NCBI GenBank assembly: GCA_949372655.1
Contig: CASIAI010000006.1
Location: 1-48,738, forward strand
Length of the DNA: 48,738 bases
Direction of reading: 5' to 3'
DNA from: Candidatus Poseidoniaceae archaeon
Lineage (GTDB): Archaea; Thermoplasmatota; Poseidoniia; Poseidoniales; Poseidoniaceae
Part shown: positions 35,807 through 43,662 of the stretch, piece after piece
Layout: every line of letters begins with the position of its first letter
How positions within the stretch are numbered: position 1 is the first letter of the stretch
Position numbers and translations under genes: made by a program
Notes under the pieces: model-generated
Told to the model about the DNA's origin: nothing
Database searches by the model: none
The model's input: the letters and a program-made list of their open reading frames with translations, nothing else

Positions 35807-36655
35807 ATGGCCGAAGTCACTTTACTTGGAATTGCCCAAGATGGAGGAAGGCCTCAACCCTCTTGTCTCATGGATTGTTGCAAAGATATTAGTCATGATC
35901 AAATTTCTTTCCCAACTTCTTTAGGAACAAATTTCCAAGATGGTAGCAAACATCTTTTTGATGTGACTAGAAATTTAGGTCAACAACTCAAACTTTGGGG
36001 AGAAAACGACCCAAATCATGTGTGGCTAACACACGCCCATTTTGGACACGTTGATGGTCTTGGGTTATTTGGTAGAGAAACAATAGGAGCAAAAGGCATC
36101 AAACTACATGTATCTTCAAAGATGGCAGATCTAATTCACTCTACTCCACAATGGTCTTTGATGATAGAGCAAGGGGTTTTTGAAATTGATATGTTTCAAA
36201 CCGGCGACAAGGTTCAATTCGGTTCAGAGTGCATAGAACCGATAATTGTCCCACATCGAGATGAATTATCAGATATGCATGCATTTATTGTTAGGGGGGA
36301 AAACCATTCACTACTTTACTTACCAGACCACGATACTTGGGAGGAGACTTTGGATTCATATGGGTGTAAATTAATTAGAGACTGGCTTGATAAACTAAAT
36401 ATCGATATTCTATTAGTCGATGGAACCTTTTGGTCTCAACATGAATTAACTGGCCGCTTGCAAACAGAGGTACCCCATCCACCAGTCAGCCAAACAATAG
36501 CACATTTAGGTACAAGGTTACCAGATGACCCAGAATTATATTTTATCCACTTAAATCATACAAATCCGCTTTATGATAAATCCAGTTCAGCGTTTAGAAC
36601 AGTAGAATCAATGGGCTGGAAAGTTGGCATTCAAGGGATGAAGCTAACTCTATGA
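35807..36655 (+). CDS. PqqB-like metallo-beta-lactamase-fold hydrolase
   Basis: N-terminus VTLLGIAQDGGRPQPSC is the LGTAQDGG-xPQxGC motif shared with PqqB. Metal-binding WLTHAHFGHVDGLGLFG (HxHxxH), a His in VPHRDELSDMHAF, LPDHDTW, ILLVDGTFW and FIHLNHTNPL complete the MBL fold. 282 aa is slightly short for PqqB. No pyrroloquinoline-quinone genes (pqqA/C/D/E) are nearby, so a different hydrolase or dioxygenase role is likelier. Its 3' end overlaps the symporter gene by six bases. Confidence 0.8.
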   Translation: MAEVTLLGIAQDGGRPQPSCLMDCCKDISHDQISFPTSLGTNFQDGSKHLFDVTRNLGQQLKLWGENDPNHVWLTHAHFGHVDGLGLFGRETIGAKGIKLHVSSKMADLIHSTPQWSLMIEQGVFEIDMFQTGDKVQFGSECIEPIIVPHRDELSDMHAFIVRGENHSLLYLPDHDTWEETLDSYGCKLIRDWLDKLNIDILLVDGTFWSQHELTGRLQTEVPHPPVSQTIAHLGTRLPDDPELYFIHLNHTNPLYDKSSSAFRTVESMGWKVGIQGMKLTL

Positions 36656-38749
36656 AACCATCTTTACTTCTTCAATAGTAAAAGTCAAAGCAAGCCAAGT
36701 AATAGTGATAGTCTCTCCACCATCTTGTCCAATTGGGTTTGGTTGATTTGTTTCAACCGCTATATCCGAGCGATAAGTTCCTTGCATTCTAAATGAGTCT
36801 CCCATAGTTTCTCTGATCGATTCTAATTCAGTATCGGTACCATTAACTGAATATTCTCCACTACCATTGCTAGCCCACATTGAAAGATTAGAATTGGTGG
36901 CTACAAATGCCATCAATTGATTTGACTCGTCACAAGTAGCTGTCGACCCAGGTGAATCCTCAACCTCGTCATGGGGGCCATTTGTATCAGAGAAATCGGG
37001 TGTAGTAAAAACTTCATCACATGTATTTGTGCCAAATTCATTAGTCTCCCCATAAGACACAAAAAGACTGATTGAAACGACGGCATTTGAAGTATCAACA
37101 ACCTCAAAACTCGATTCTACAGAATCCCCATTTCCGATGAATAGAGTTTCTGTTTTGATATTTTGAATTACTGTATAATTTAACTGATATCCCGATGAAC
37201 CACTTTCTGAGGTCTCATCGCTAGGCGAGAATGCTGAGTAACTACCTTCCATTACTCCAACTAAAGCCAGTAGAACAACTGCACCGATAGCAGAAATTTT
37301 TCTTGTAGGTACATTATATCTGCCAAAAGGATTTGAATTTGATAGGCTTCTCTTCCAGCAGAAAGCGAAGTGTACAGCAAATGCCGCACCCATTCCAGGT
37401 ACTGAAGGGAATACATATTCACCGTATCCCAGAACAGTCCAGACTAGTACTCCGATCAATGCAGCCATCATCATTGAAATGGTATGCTTTGAATCGGGTT
37501 CATATCCAGACATTCTAATTAGGACAAGTGGTACAAATATACCTCCAAGTCCGTAAACTGCGAATACAACTAATGCGAATACCGAATCTCCAAAACCAGG
37601 GAATTGCTGACCTACTAAAGATATGCCAGTAGCAAATGCAGCAACAGCTAAAGTAACTTTCTTGGTTTTACCATGGTCTTGACTCCACTCAGGCTTGACG
37701 TCATCGGTAATAGCAGCAGTACAAGCCAAAACTTGACTATCAGCAGTTGACATAGTCGCTGCGAAAATTGAGGCTAGAATAACTCCTCCAAGTAAGGGAT
37801 TTAGATCCTGAGCAAGTCGAGGCAGCCCAGTTTCAGCATCTGCAGCCAACATCGCAGGGAAAATAGCTCTACAAGCTAGACCTATCAAAAACATCAATGC
37901 TATGAATGGCGTCTGCCAAACGAAGAACCAAACCATCGCTTGTTTACGGTCTTTATCATCATTCAGCGTCATTATTCTAGAAACAACCTGAGGTTGTCCA
38001 GCAACTCCAAGTCCTCCGAGGAAAAACGCAGCAACCCATAGGGTTGCACCGAATTTAAGCCCAGATGGGAAGATATTAACCATATTAGGGTCGATGCCTG
38101 CAATGGTATCATGGAGGCCGGAGAAACCTCCAACCTTTCCTAGTGCAATCACACAAAGAATAGTAGAACCAATAATCATTACACAAGATTGGGCAGCATC
38201 TGTCCAAATCGAAGCCCTAATTCCGCCTGCATAGCAATAAGCAACCACTAAAACAAACCCGATTAGAATACCTGTTACCTCAGACCAACCTAGCATTGAT
38301 TGTAGTGCAACTCCTCCAGCGGTAAGTTGTGCAGCAGCATAAATAGATAGGAAGAAGACAGAAAGGATAGCCGCCAACTTTGCTTCTGGCGCACCAGTTT
38401 TATTGGATACAAGTGAAGATAAAGAACGGAGATTTCTTTCTTTTCCTTCTTTTTGGATATATTTGTACAACCAAATCCAGGCGACTAATTGACCAATTGT
38501 GGAAACAATAGCAATCCAAAGTGCTGAATACCCATTGATGAATATAAATCCTATAAATCCGATAAACATGTATCCTGAGTTCCATGTACTAACTGCAGAT
38601 AGTGCCGCAAGAGCAGGATGCATCCCTCTGCCAGCAACTAGGTAGTCATCAGTAGTGTCTTCTTTAACACGCATTGATGCTAGTCCAACCCCAGCAAAGA
38701 TTCCCATGAATACTAGAAAAGAAAGTAGAATCAATGTTTCTTCAGACAT
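36650..38749 (-). CDS. Sodium:solute symporter (SSS family) with C-terminal ectodomain
   Basis: Residues about 1-500 are a PutP/SSS transporter: DDYLVAGRGMHPALAALSAVSTWNSGYMFIGF (LVAGR...S-x-W), GWSEVTGILIG, YCYAGGIRASIWTDAAQ (a hallmark GGIRAV-type motif) and MSTADSQVLACTAAI. After the last helix (GAVVLLALVGVM) comes a Ser/Gly-rich stretch and about 190 residues of predicted beta-rich, Asn-rich sequence with Cys pairs (CDEVFTT...TATCDES), outside the usual family boundary. ATG 38749 is preceded by GGTGG. Substrate (proline, sugar, acetate or similar) unknown. Confidence 0.85.
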   Translation of the reverse strand: MSEETLILLSFLVFMGIFAGVGLASMRVKEDTTDDYLVAGRGMHPALAALSAVSTWNSGYMFIGFIGFIFINGYSALWIAIVSTIGQLVAWIWLYKYIQKEGKERNLRSLSSLVSNKTGAPEAKLAAILSVFFLSIYAAAQLTAGGVALQSMLGWSEVTGILIGFVLVVAYCYAGGIRASIWTDAAQSCVMIIGSTILCVIALGKVGGFSGLHDTIAGIDPNMVNIFPSGLKFGATLWVAAFFLGGLGVAGQPQVVSRIMTLNDDKDRKQAMVWFFVWQTPFIALMFLIGLACRAIFPAMLAADAETGLPRLAQDLNPLLGGVILASIFAATMSTADSQVLACTAAITDDVKPEWSQDHGKTKKVTLAVAAFATGISLVGQQFPGFGDSVFALVVFAVYGLGGIFVPLVLIRMSGYEPDSKHTISMMMAALIGVLVWTVLGYGEYVFPSVPGMGAAFAVHFAFCWKRSLSNSNPFGRYNVPTRKISAIGAVVLLALVGVMEGSYSAFSPSDETSESGSSGYQLNYTVIQNIKTETLFIGNGDSVESSFEVVDTSNAVVSISLFVSYGETNEFGTNTCDEVFTTPDFSDTNGPHDEVEDSPGSTATCDESNQLMAFVATNSNLSMWASNGSGEYSVNGTDTELESIRETMGDSFRMQGTYRSDIAVETNQPNPIGQDGGETITITWLALTFTIEEVKMVS

Positions 38750-38763
38750 GTTTTCCACCTTTC

Positions 38764-39636
38764 CTATTTCCACCGAAGCAGTGCCTTCTCTTCAACATCA
38801 CTCGTAATTGCTGGGAAAATTAGACAATTTAACCTTCCACCAGCAATATCGGATAGATTTCCGATAGTTGTGTAGGTGACCTTCTCCTCATCAGTGCCCA
38901 TATCAGCGCATAAAACAACCATTTTCTCGTTCAACTTTCCATTTAAGAAAGAAGTATATGCTTCCATTTTCATGGAATCAAGAGCAGTCTCGGTTTCCAT
39001 TTCACTATAATCGGAATTTAATTTTTGAGCCATTAATTCTAATGATTTTACCGCGTCTATCGGTTGCATTGGAACTTGCTGTCCTGTACCCGCTCCTGTA
39101 GGGTCAAGGTCTAGTAATGCTAGGGTATGCTGATTTTGATGAAGGTTGACCGCTATCACTTCTAATGGAGAAGTTGCGACCCATCCACCGTAAGGATAGG
39201 TAATTGTTGTTTGTCGACCAAATCGATAATTGGAAAGCCCAATACTCCCAGTAACTAAAGTTGTAATTGAAATCCCATGAAATACTCGACATTCTATCCC
39301 AGCCTCAATCGCTTGCAATTGTAAATCTACGTGAGTAGTTGCCTGTAATGGGTCGCCAACTATCAATAGGGCAACCAAGTTTTCTTTAGCCAAATTAAGT
39401 AATTCGGATGGGTCTTCCACTTCAGGGCGCATTACTTTTTCAATAGGTCCAATATTATTTTCCAGGGCCTCTAATTCATTATCCGGCCATAGTGCTGTGT
39501 ATGCTTCATAACGCCTAAAGTCGGCAGACTTCGCAGCATCTCTTGCCTCGATAGTCATAGCACCAAGTCGCCCGGGGCCCATGCCGATCAACAGCAACCC
39601 TAGTTTTGGTAATCCTTCACTATCTCCAGCCGTCAT
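38764..39636 (-). CDS. dph5: Diphthine synthase (EF-2 diphthamide methyltransferase)
   Basis: SAM-dependent trimethylation step of diphthamide on elongation factor 2. Seen: LGLLLIGMGPGRLGAMTIEARDAAKSAD, YEAYT, LLIVGDPLQATTHVDL, VFHGISITTLVTGSIGLSNYRFG-type signature and TITYPYGGW. ATG 39636 (MTAGDSEG) is chosen since homology begins soon after; the frame is open to 39675. 290 aa, slightly longer than the usual 265. Divergent from the trm5-like gene over a 37-bp gap. Confidence 0.92.
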   Translation of the reverse strand: MTAGDSEGLPKLGLLLIGMGPGRLGAMTIEARDAAKSADFRRYEAYTALWPDNELEALENNIGPIEKVMRPEVEDPSELLNLAKENLVALLIVGDPLQATTHVDLQLQAIEAGIECRVFHGISITTLVTGSIGLSNYRFGRQTTITYPYGGWVATSPLEVIAVNLHQNQHTLALLDLDPTGAGTGQQVPMQPIDAVKSLELMAQKLNSDYSEMETETALDSMKMEAYTSFLNGKLNEKMVVLCADMGTDEEKVTYTTIGNLSDIAGGRLNCLIFPAITSDVEEKALLRWK

Positions 39637-39645
39637 CCTCAAACC

Positions 39646-39668
39646 TCGCCCTTGCTTAGATAGGGCGA
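39646..39668. promoter_or_regulatory. Inverted repeat TCGCCCT-N9-AGGGCGA between divergent genes
   Basis: A perfect 7-bp inverted repeat with nine-base spacer fills most of the 37-bp gap between the dph5 start (39636) and the trm5-like start (39674). It overlaps the likely start regions of both genes, so it could be a shared operator. No regulator is identified. Confidence 0.35.
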
Positions 39669-39673
39669 AGCCC

Positions 39674-40768
39674 ATGCGTCATTTGAGAGTGCCGAGTGCA
39701 GAAACCCAACACTGGCTTGAGATTTGTCGAAATCGGGGATGGCTTCAGTCAGGTGCAGGCGTACTTTCATTAGAAAATGGAAAGAAAGGCATCCCACTAT
39801 CGATTAGAGCCCCACAAGAAAGTGATAGCCAATGGAATGGAAATTCAATCTTTATGGCTGATGGTATCATAAAAGGGCCAGAGCATTGGAGCGAACATTT
39901 ACCGTCGGAATTAGTTGAAGAAATTAAGGATGAAATACCTAATTCTTACGAAATCCAAGGAGATATATTGATCGTAAAGCTCGAAGAAAAAATCCGTAAA
40001 CACGGGCCAGTAATCGCTGAAGCGATGATTAAGCAATTACCATCAGTAAGATTAGTATGCGCGGATAATGGAGTTACTGGTGAATTCCGCGTTAGAGACC
40101 TACAACCCCTCGCTGCAAGGGCTAACGATATATCGACAATTACTCAAATACGTGAGAATGGCGTTCTAATCTCAACAGACCCAACCAAAGTTTACTTTTC
40201 TGCACGATTATCTAAAGAAAGAGAGGACAACCTTTCATCGGCTAAAGAATTGAGAAAGAAACTATCCAGGCCACTAAGAGTATGTGACCCATATGCGGGA
40301 GTGGGGCCTAGTTTAGCCTCATTACTTCGAGAACAAAACTTGGTTTCAGAATGTTATGCAGGCGACCTAAACCCAGACGCCTTTGACTTATTACAGGATA
40401 ATATTCACTCCTTTATCTCTAAATCTGATGTGCCACTAACTACTCTTTCAGTAAAAAATATAGACGCTAGAAAATGGGTTGAAGAACAAGGATGCATAGA
40501 TAAAATAGACTTCTTATTAGTCAATTTACCACACCATAGTCTCGAGCACTTACCAGATTTACTTCCCCTGATGTCAAAAGATAGCATTTCTGTAATTCGT
40601 GGTTGGGCAATCATTGATAGAGAATCATTAATGAGCCAAGAAGAAAACATTAGTTCTATGATAAAACAAACCGGAGGGGAGGTAAAATCAGTTACTTGTA
40701 GTGAGGTTAAAGGATTTTCATCAAGTAAGATTTTCATGCGTTTTGAGTCATGGCAAAAATTCCATTGA
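39674..40768 (+). CDS. Trm5-like tRNA (guanine37-N1)-methyltransferase
   Basis: Class I SAM methyltransferase of 364 aa. N-terminal domain starts MRHLRVPSAETQHWLEICRN; then GDILIVKLEEKIRKHGPVIAEAMI, the TRM5-type VYFSARLSKERED, SAM motif VCDPYAGVGPSLASLL, acidic loop end AGDLNPDAFDLL and LVNLPHHSLEHLPDL (the N-L-P motif). These identify archaeal Trm5/TYW2-type enzymes acting on G37 of tRNA. ATG 39674 is used; the open frame before it overlaps dph5. Whether it is Trm5 or a TYW2-type transferase is open, Trm5 favoured by VYFS..LS.ER. Confidence 0.82.
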   Translation: MRHLRVPSAETQHWLEICRNRGWLQSGAGVLSLENGKKGIPLSIRAPQESDSQWNGNSIFMADGIIKGPEHWSEHLPSELVEEIKDEIPNSYEIQGDILIVKLEEKIRKHGPVIAEAMIKQLPSVRLVCADNGVTGEFRVRDLQPLAARANDISTITQIRENGVLISTDPTKVYFSARLSKEREDNLSSAKELRKKLSRPLRVCDPYAGVGPSLASLLREQNLVSECYAGDLNPDAFDLLQDNIHSFISKSDVPLTTLSVKNIDARKWVEEQGCIDKIDFLLVNLPHHSLEHLPDLLPLMSKDSISVIRGWAIIDRESLMSQEENISSMIKQTGGEVKSVTCSEVKGFSSSKIFMRFESWQKFH

Positions 40769-40807
40769 AGCGTTTAATTCATCAAGCCTAACCATTTGGC
40801 CATAGGT

Positions 40808-40936
40808 ATGGGCGCCATTGCAAAGTGTGATTGTGGAGTTGAAATAGATATTTCAGGTACCACTCCAAGAAAAGACGGAACCAAAGTCTGGTGCCGCGTT
40901 TGCGGAACCACAATCATTCACTATCACAATGAATGA
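40808..40936 (+). CDS. Tiny zinc-ribbon-like protein (42 aa)
   Basis: ATG 40808 to TGA 40936, 39 bases after the trm5-like gene. The protein MGAIAKCDCGVEIDISGTTP...VWCRVCGTTIIHYHNE has two Cys pairs (CDC and CRVC) plus two His, the geometry of a zinc knuckle/ribbon, about 19 residues apart. It is too short for most gene callers. Probably binds a nucleic acid or protein; same strand as trm5-like gene. Confidence 0.6.
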   Translation: MGAIAKCDCGVEIDISGTTPRKDGTKVWCRVCGTTIIHYHNE

Positions 40937-40981
40937 TGATAATACGATTGATTCAATAACCTCATTCTAATACATGTTAGT

Positions 40982-41401
40982 ATGACTGATTTGGTTGACC
41001 AAGTAGACGAGAGAGGGTTGGCGATTTCTCCAACTCTGCCTACGGAGTGTAAAAATTTCTTAATCGATATCGATGGAACGATCTGCGAGGATATCCCTAA
41101 CGAAGAACCAGAAAGAATGGCTATTGCAGAGTGTTTTGAAGGAGTTGCAGAGCAGATTAACAAGTGGTATGATGAAGGTCACCAGATATGTTTCTTCACA
41201 GCAAGAGCGGAAGAACATAGGCAAGTAACAGAACAATGGCTTTCAAGGCATGGCTTCAAATGGCATAGTTGCTTATTTGGAAAACCGCGTGGCGGTAATT
41301 ATCATTGGATAGATAATCACATAGTTAGAGCCACTAGGTTCAATTCCAAGATGACAGAATTCGTGAAAAAAATGGTCGAAGTTGAAGTATTTGACGACTA
41401 A
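40982..41401 (+). CDS. Small HAD-like phosphatase (139 aa)
   Basis: HAD motif I FLIDIDGTICEDIP near residue 27, motif II FFTARAEEHR, a motif-III Lys (FGKPRGGNYHW) and a final acidic IDNHIVRATRF, where the usual DD pair is reduced to a single D. Minimal core, no cap domain. Hits of this size are often labelled phosphoheptose isomerase-like; the substrate is unknown. ATG 40982 has no Shine-Dalgarno motif, so it may be leaderless. Confidence 0.75.
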   Translation: MTDLVDQVDERGLAISPTLPTECKNFLIDIDGTICEDIPNEEPERMAIAECFEGVAEQINKWYDEGHQICFFTARAEEHRQVTEQWLSRHGFKWHSCLFGKPRGGNYHWIDNHIVRATRFNSKMTEFVKKMVEVEVFDD

Positions 41402-41431
41402 TAGTAATCAAATCAGTATTCCTATAAGGCT

Positions 41432-41454
41432 ACAGTCGGACTTGAATAGACTGT
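41432..41454. other. Short hairpin ACAGTC-N11-GACTGT
   Basis: A perfect six-base stem with 11-base loop, 30 bp after the small HAD gene and 80 bp before the next gene. It could act in transcription termination or as a 5' leader structure; too short to decide. Confidence 0.25.
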
Positions 41455-41533
41455 TACTGTAATCAACCAACCACATTTAATTGTGAGGATTGAGCGAAAC
41501 AACTCTTTATAGTGCAAATGCTGATGTTACTGC

Positions 41534-41809
41534 ATGGTTCAGTGGGATTTAGGCCTCGATAAAGACAACTCAGTTCAAGGAGTCAAGCAACGTGTTCGCA
41601 GAATGAAGGTTAACACCTCTGGACAAAGAAATACTTCCAGTAGGCCACTGGTTGAACCAGAATATAATTCTCATTTATTGCATGCCGGGCGAAGGTCAAG
41701 AACTGTAAACAAGAATGGTAGGAAACTTAGAATTCGAAGAGTTGTAAAGAACGCTAGGCCACTAAACAGCCACCGCCAGGGTAACTCATCAAATTTTTCG
41801 ATAGATTGA
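41534..41809 (+). CDS. Unknown small, very basic protein (91 aa)
   Basis: Not recognised. Almost half the residues are Arg, Lys, Ser or Asn (QRVRRMKVNTSGQRNTSSRP; AGRRSRTVNKNGRKLRIRR). The composition suggests an RNA- or DNA-binding or ribosome-associated protein, which is inference only. ATG 41534. Intact single frame between other co-directional genes. Confidence 0.5.
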   Translation: MVQWDLGLDKDNSVQGVKQRVRRMKVNTSGQRNTSSRPLVEPEYNSHLLHAGRRSRTVNKNGRKLRIRRVVKNARPLNSHRQGNSSNFSID

Positions 41810-41855
41810 CAAATAAATATAAAGTCGCCCCAATACGCTCTTTTGAGGGCATACT

Positions 41856-42122
41856 TTGAAGATTGCAGGATCTGGGTATGACTCAGAATATGATATCGAA
41901 ACCACTCCATTTGAAGATAGGTTGAGCTCGACTAAATCGATGTTTGTCTACGAAGGGCCCGCGCTGCTAATAATAACATACTTTTTATCTCTAATACTAG
42001 ATTTTAAGTTTTCATTTTGGGCTCGGTTTGTTGTAGGATTCTGTATCCTGCAATTAATGGTTGAATGGTTTATGTATTTTAAGAAAAATGTATTCACCAA
42101 ATTCGGAGCAGATATTCACTGA
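41856..42122 (+). CDS. Small two-helix membrane protein (88 aa)
   Basis: Two hydrophobic helices (YEGPALLIITYFLSLILDF and FWARFVVGFCILQLMVEWFMYF) after an N-terminal charged segment of about 28 residues. TTG 41856 is favoured by a GAGGG at 41845-41849; there is no in-frame ATG until SMFVYEG (41940). No family recognised. Its end is 12 bp from the convergent aminopeptidase gene. Confidence 0.6.
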   Translation: MKIAGSGYDSEYDIETTPFEDRLSSTKSMFVYEGPALLIITYFLSLILDFKFSFWARFVVGFCILQLMVEWFMYFKKNVFTKFGADIH

Positions 42123-42133
42123 TAAAAGCCCAA

Positions 42134-43627
42134 TTAAGACTTAGTAATCAGATGGTGAATAGTTCTAACATGGACTCCAGTAGCGCCATCTTTGAGCATT
42201 GTATTTGTCTTGGAGCCCCAATAAGTTCCTGCGATATCCATGTGAGCCCAAGTGATCTGCTCTCCATCTTTTTCATATCCTCTATTAGGTACAAATTGCT
42301 TCAAGAATGCCGCAGCAGTATTAGCTCCACCCCACCTTCCAGCACCTAAGTTACGAGTATCGGCTATCTTGGAATTTGTCATTTCTTTCTCAAACGCAGG
42401 TAGTAGAGGCATAGGCCAAGCCAACTCTCCAACTTCATTTCCAGCTTCATGGATACGAGTTCTAAAGTCGTCATCATTAGACCAAAGGCCAGTTGCCTCA
42501 TGGCCAAGCGCGACAACACAAGCACCGGTTAGAGTGGCAAAGTCGATTATATATTCAGGGTCAAACTCTCCAGCCTTCCATAGGCCATCCGAGAGAACAA
42601 GTCTTCCTTCAGCATCTGTGTTTAGCACTTCGACTGTTTTCCCGGATAATGTAGTTATTACATCCCCTGGTCTTTGTGCATTTGAGGAAGGCATATTTTC
42701 TGCCATACATGTTATTGCTACAACTTTACCTTCATGGCCGGTTTGAGCAAGTGCTTCCATAGTTCCAAAAACGGTAGCAGAGCCACCCATATCGTACTTC
42801 ATTTCATCCATATTAGAACCTGGCTTCAATGAGATTCCACCAGTATCGAAAGTAATTCCCTTTCCTACTAATAGGGGGCAGCGGCCTTCAACAGTTTTGT
42901 TCATTTCAAAGATAACCATGCATGGTTTTCTTGCAGACCCCATTCCAACAGCAACAAGTCCGCCCATTCCTGCTTTTATCGCTTGATCGTAATTTATTAT
43001 TGTAACATCGACATTATCGTAATCCTTCGCCCATTCCCATGCCATATCAGCAAATACTTCTGGGTACATATCATTAGGAGGGCAATTTCCAAGGTCTCTT
43101 GAAAGATGTACACCCTTGCAAATACCCCTGTAATCATCAACTAGGCTAGTCAATTCACTGGCTTCATCTTCAGCACATGTAATACGAATAGAAACTTCTA
43201 TTTCCTCATCTTCATCATCTTTTTGTTTGTAATTATCATAAGAATAATCTCGCAACATCATACCTTCAGCAAAAGCACCCATATTGGCCACTCCAGCATC
43301 ATCGAAACGAACAGTTAACTCAGAGCCATGAGACTTCTTGAGGCCAGCAGTAACTGCAGCACCAGCTTTACGATAATCATGAGACGTACATTCATCAGAC
43401 TTTCCTAAACCGACTAAAATTGCCTTCCCATCTTCGCCTCCAAGTAAAGTCATGGTTGACTTCTTCTTAGCCTTGAAATCCCCGTCAGACAGTACACGAT
43501 TAATTTGAGACTTGAGGGAAGTTGGCATACCAACTTCACAAGATTCAGGTACAGATTCATTACCTTCAAAGAGGGGTAAAATTAGAGTTCCGTTGATATT
43601 TTCACTTGCACTTACATTCAGTTCCAT
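42134..43627 (-). CDS. pepA: Leucyl aminopeptidase (M17)
   Basis: Di-metal M17 peptidase. Seen: LLVGKGITFDTGGISLKPG (metal-binding Lys/Asp), KYDMGGSATVFG, the signature NTDAEGRLVLSDGL, the bicarbonate-site Arg in it, and IDFATLTGACVVALG and RWGGANTAAAFLKQF. ATG 43627 (MELNVSASEN) has GGTGACC just upstream; TTG 43666 overlapping the M14 stop is less likely. 497 aa, full length. Last gene of a pair with the secreted M14 carboxypeptidase, suggesting breakdown of imported peptides. Confidence 0.95.
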   Translation of the reverse strand: MELNVSASENINGTLILPLFEGNESVPESCEVGMPTSLKSQINRVLSDGDFKAKKKSTMTLLGGEDGKAILVGLGKSDECTSHDYRKAGAAVTAGLKKSHGSELTVRFDDAGVANMGAFAEGMMLRDYSYDNYKQKDDEDEEIEVSIRITCAEDEASELTSLVDDYRGICKGVHLSRDLGNCPPNDMYPEVFADMAWEWAKDYDNVDVTIINYDQAIKAGMGGLVAVGMGSARKPCMVIFEMNKTVEGRCPLLVGKGITFDTGGISLKPGSNMDEMKYDMGGSATVFGTMEALAQTGHEGKVVAITCMAENMPSSNAQRPGDVITTLSGKTVEVLNTDAEGRLVLSDGLWKAGEFDPEYIIDFATLTGACVVALGHEATGLWSNDDDFRTRIHEAGNEVGELAWPMPLLPAFEKEMTNSKIADTRNLGAGRWGGANTAAAFLKQFVPNRGYEKDGEQITWAHMDIAGTYWGSKTNTMLKDGATGVHVRTIHHLITKS

Positions 43628-43662
43628 AGGGTCACCGATTGCTCCGTATTCTTGGTAGCATT

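Noticed and set aside
39581-39673. N-terminal extension of the trm5-like gene and of dph5 into each other
   Set aside because: Open frames overlap in the divergent gap; family N-termini and the internal ATGs at 39674 and 39636 place the starts outside the overlap.
42252-42746. 164-residue plus-strand frame
   Set aside because: Antisense to leucyl aminopeptidase; no domain and composition typical of a mirror frame.
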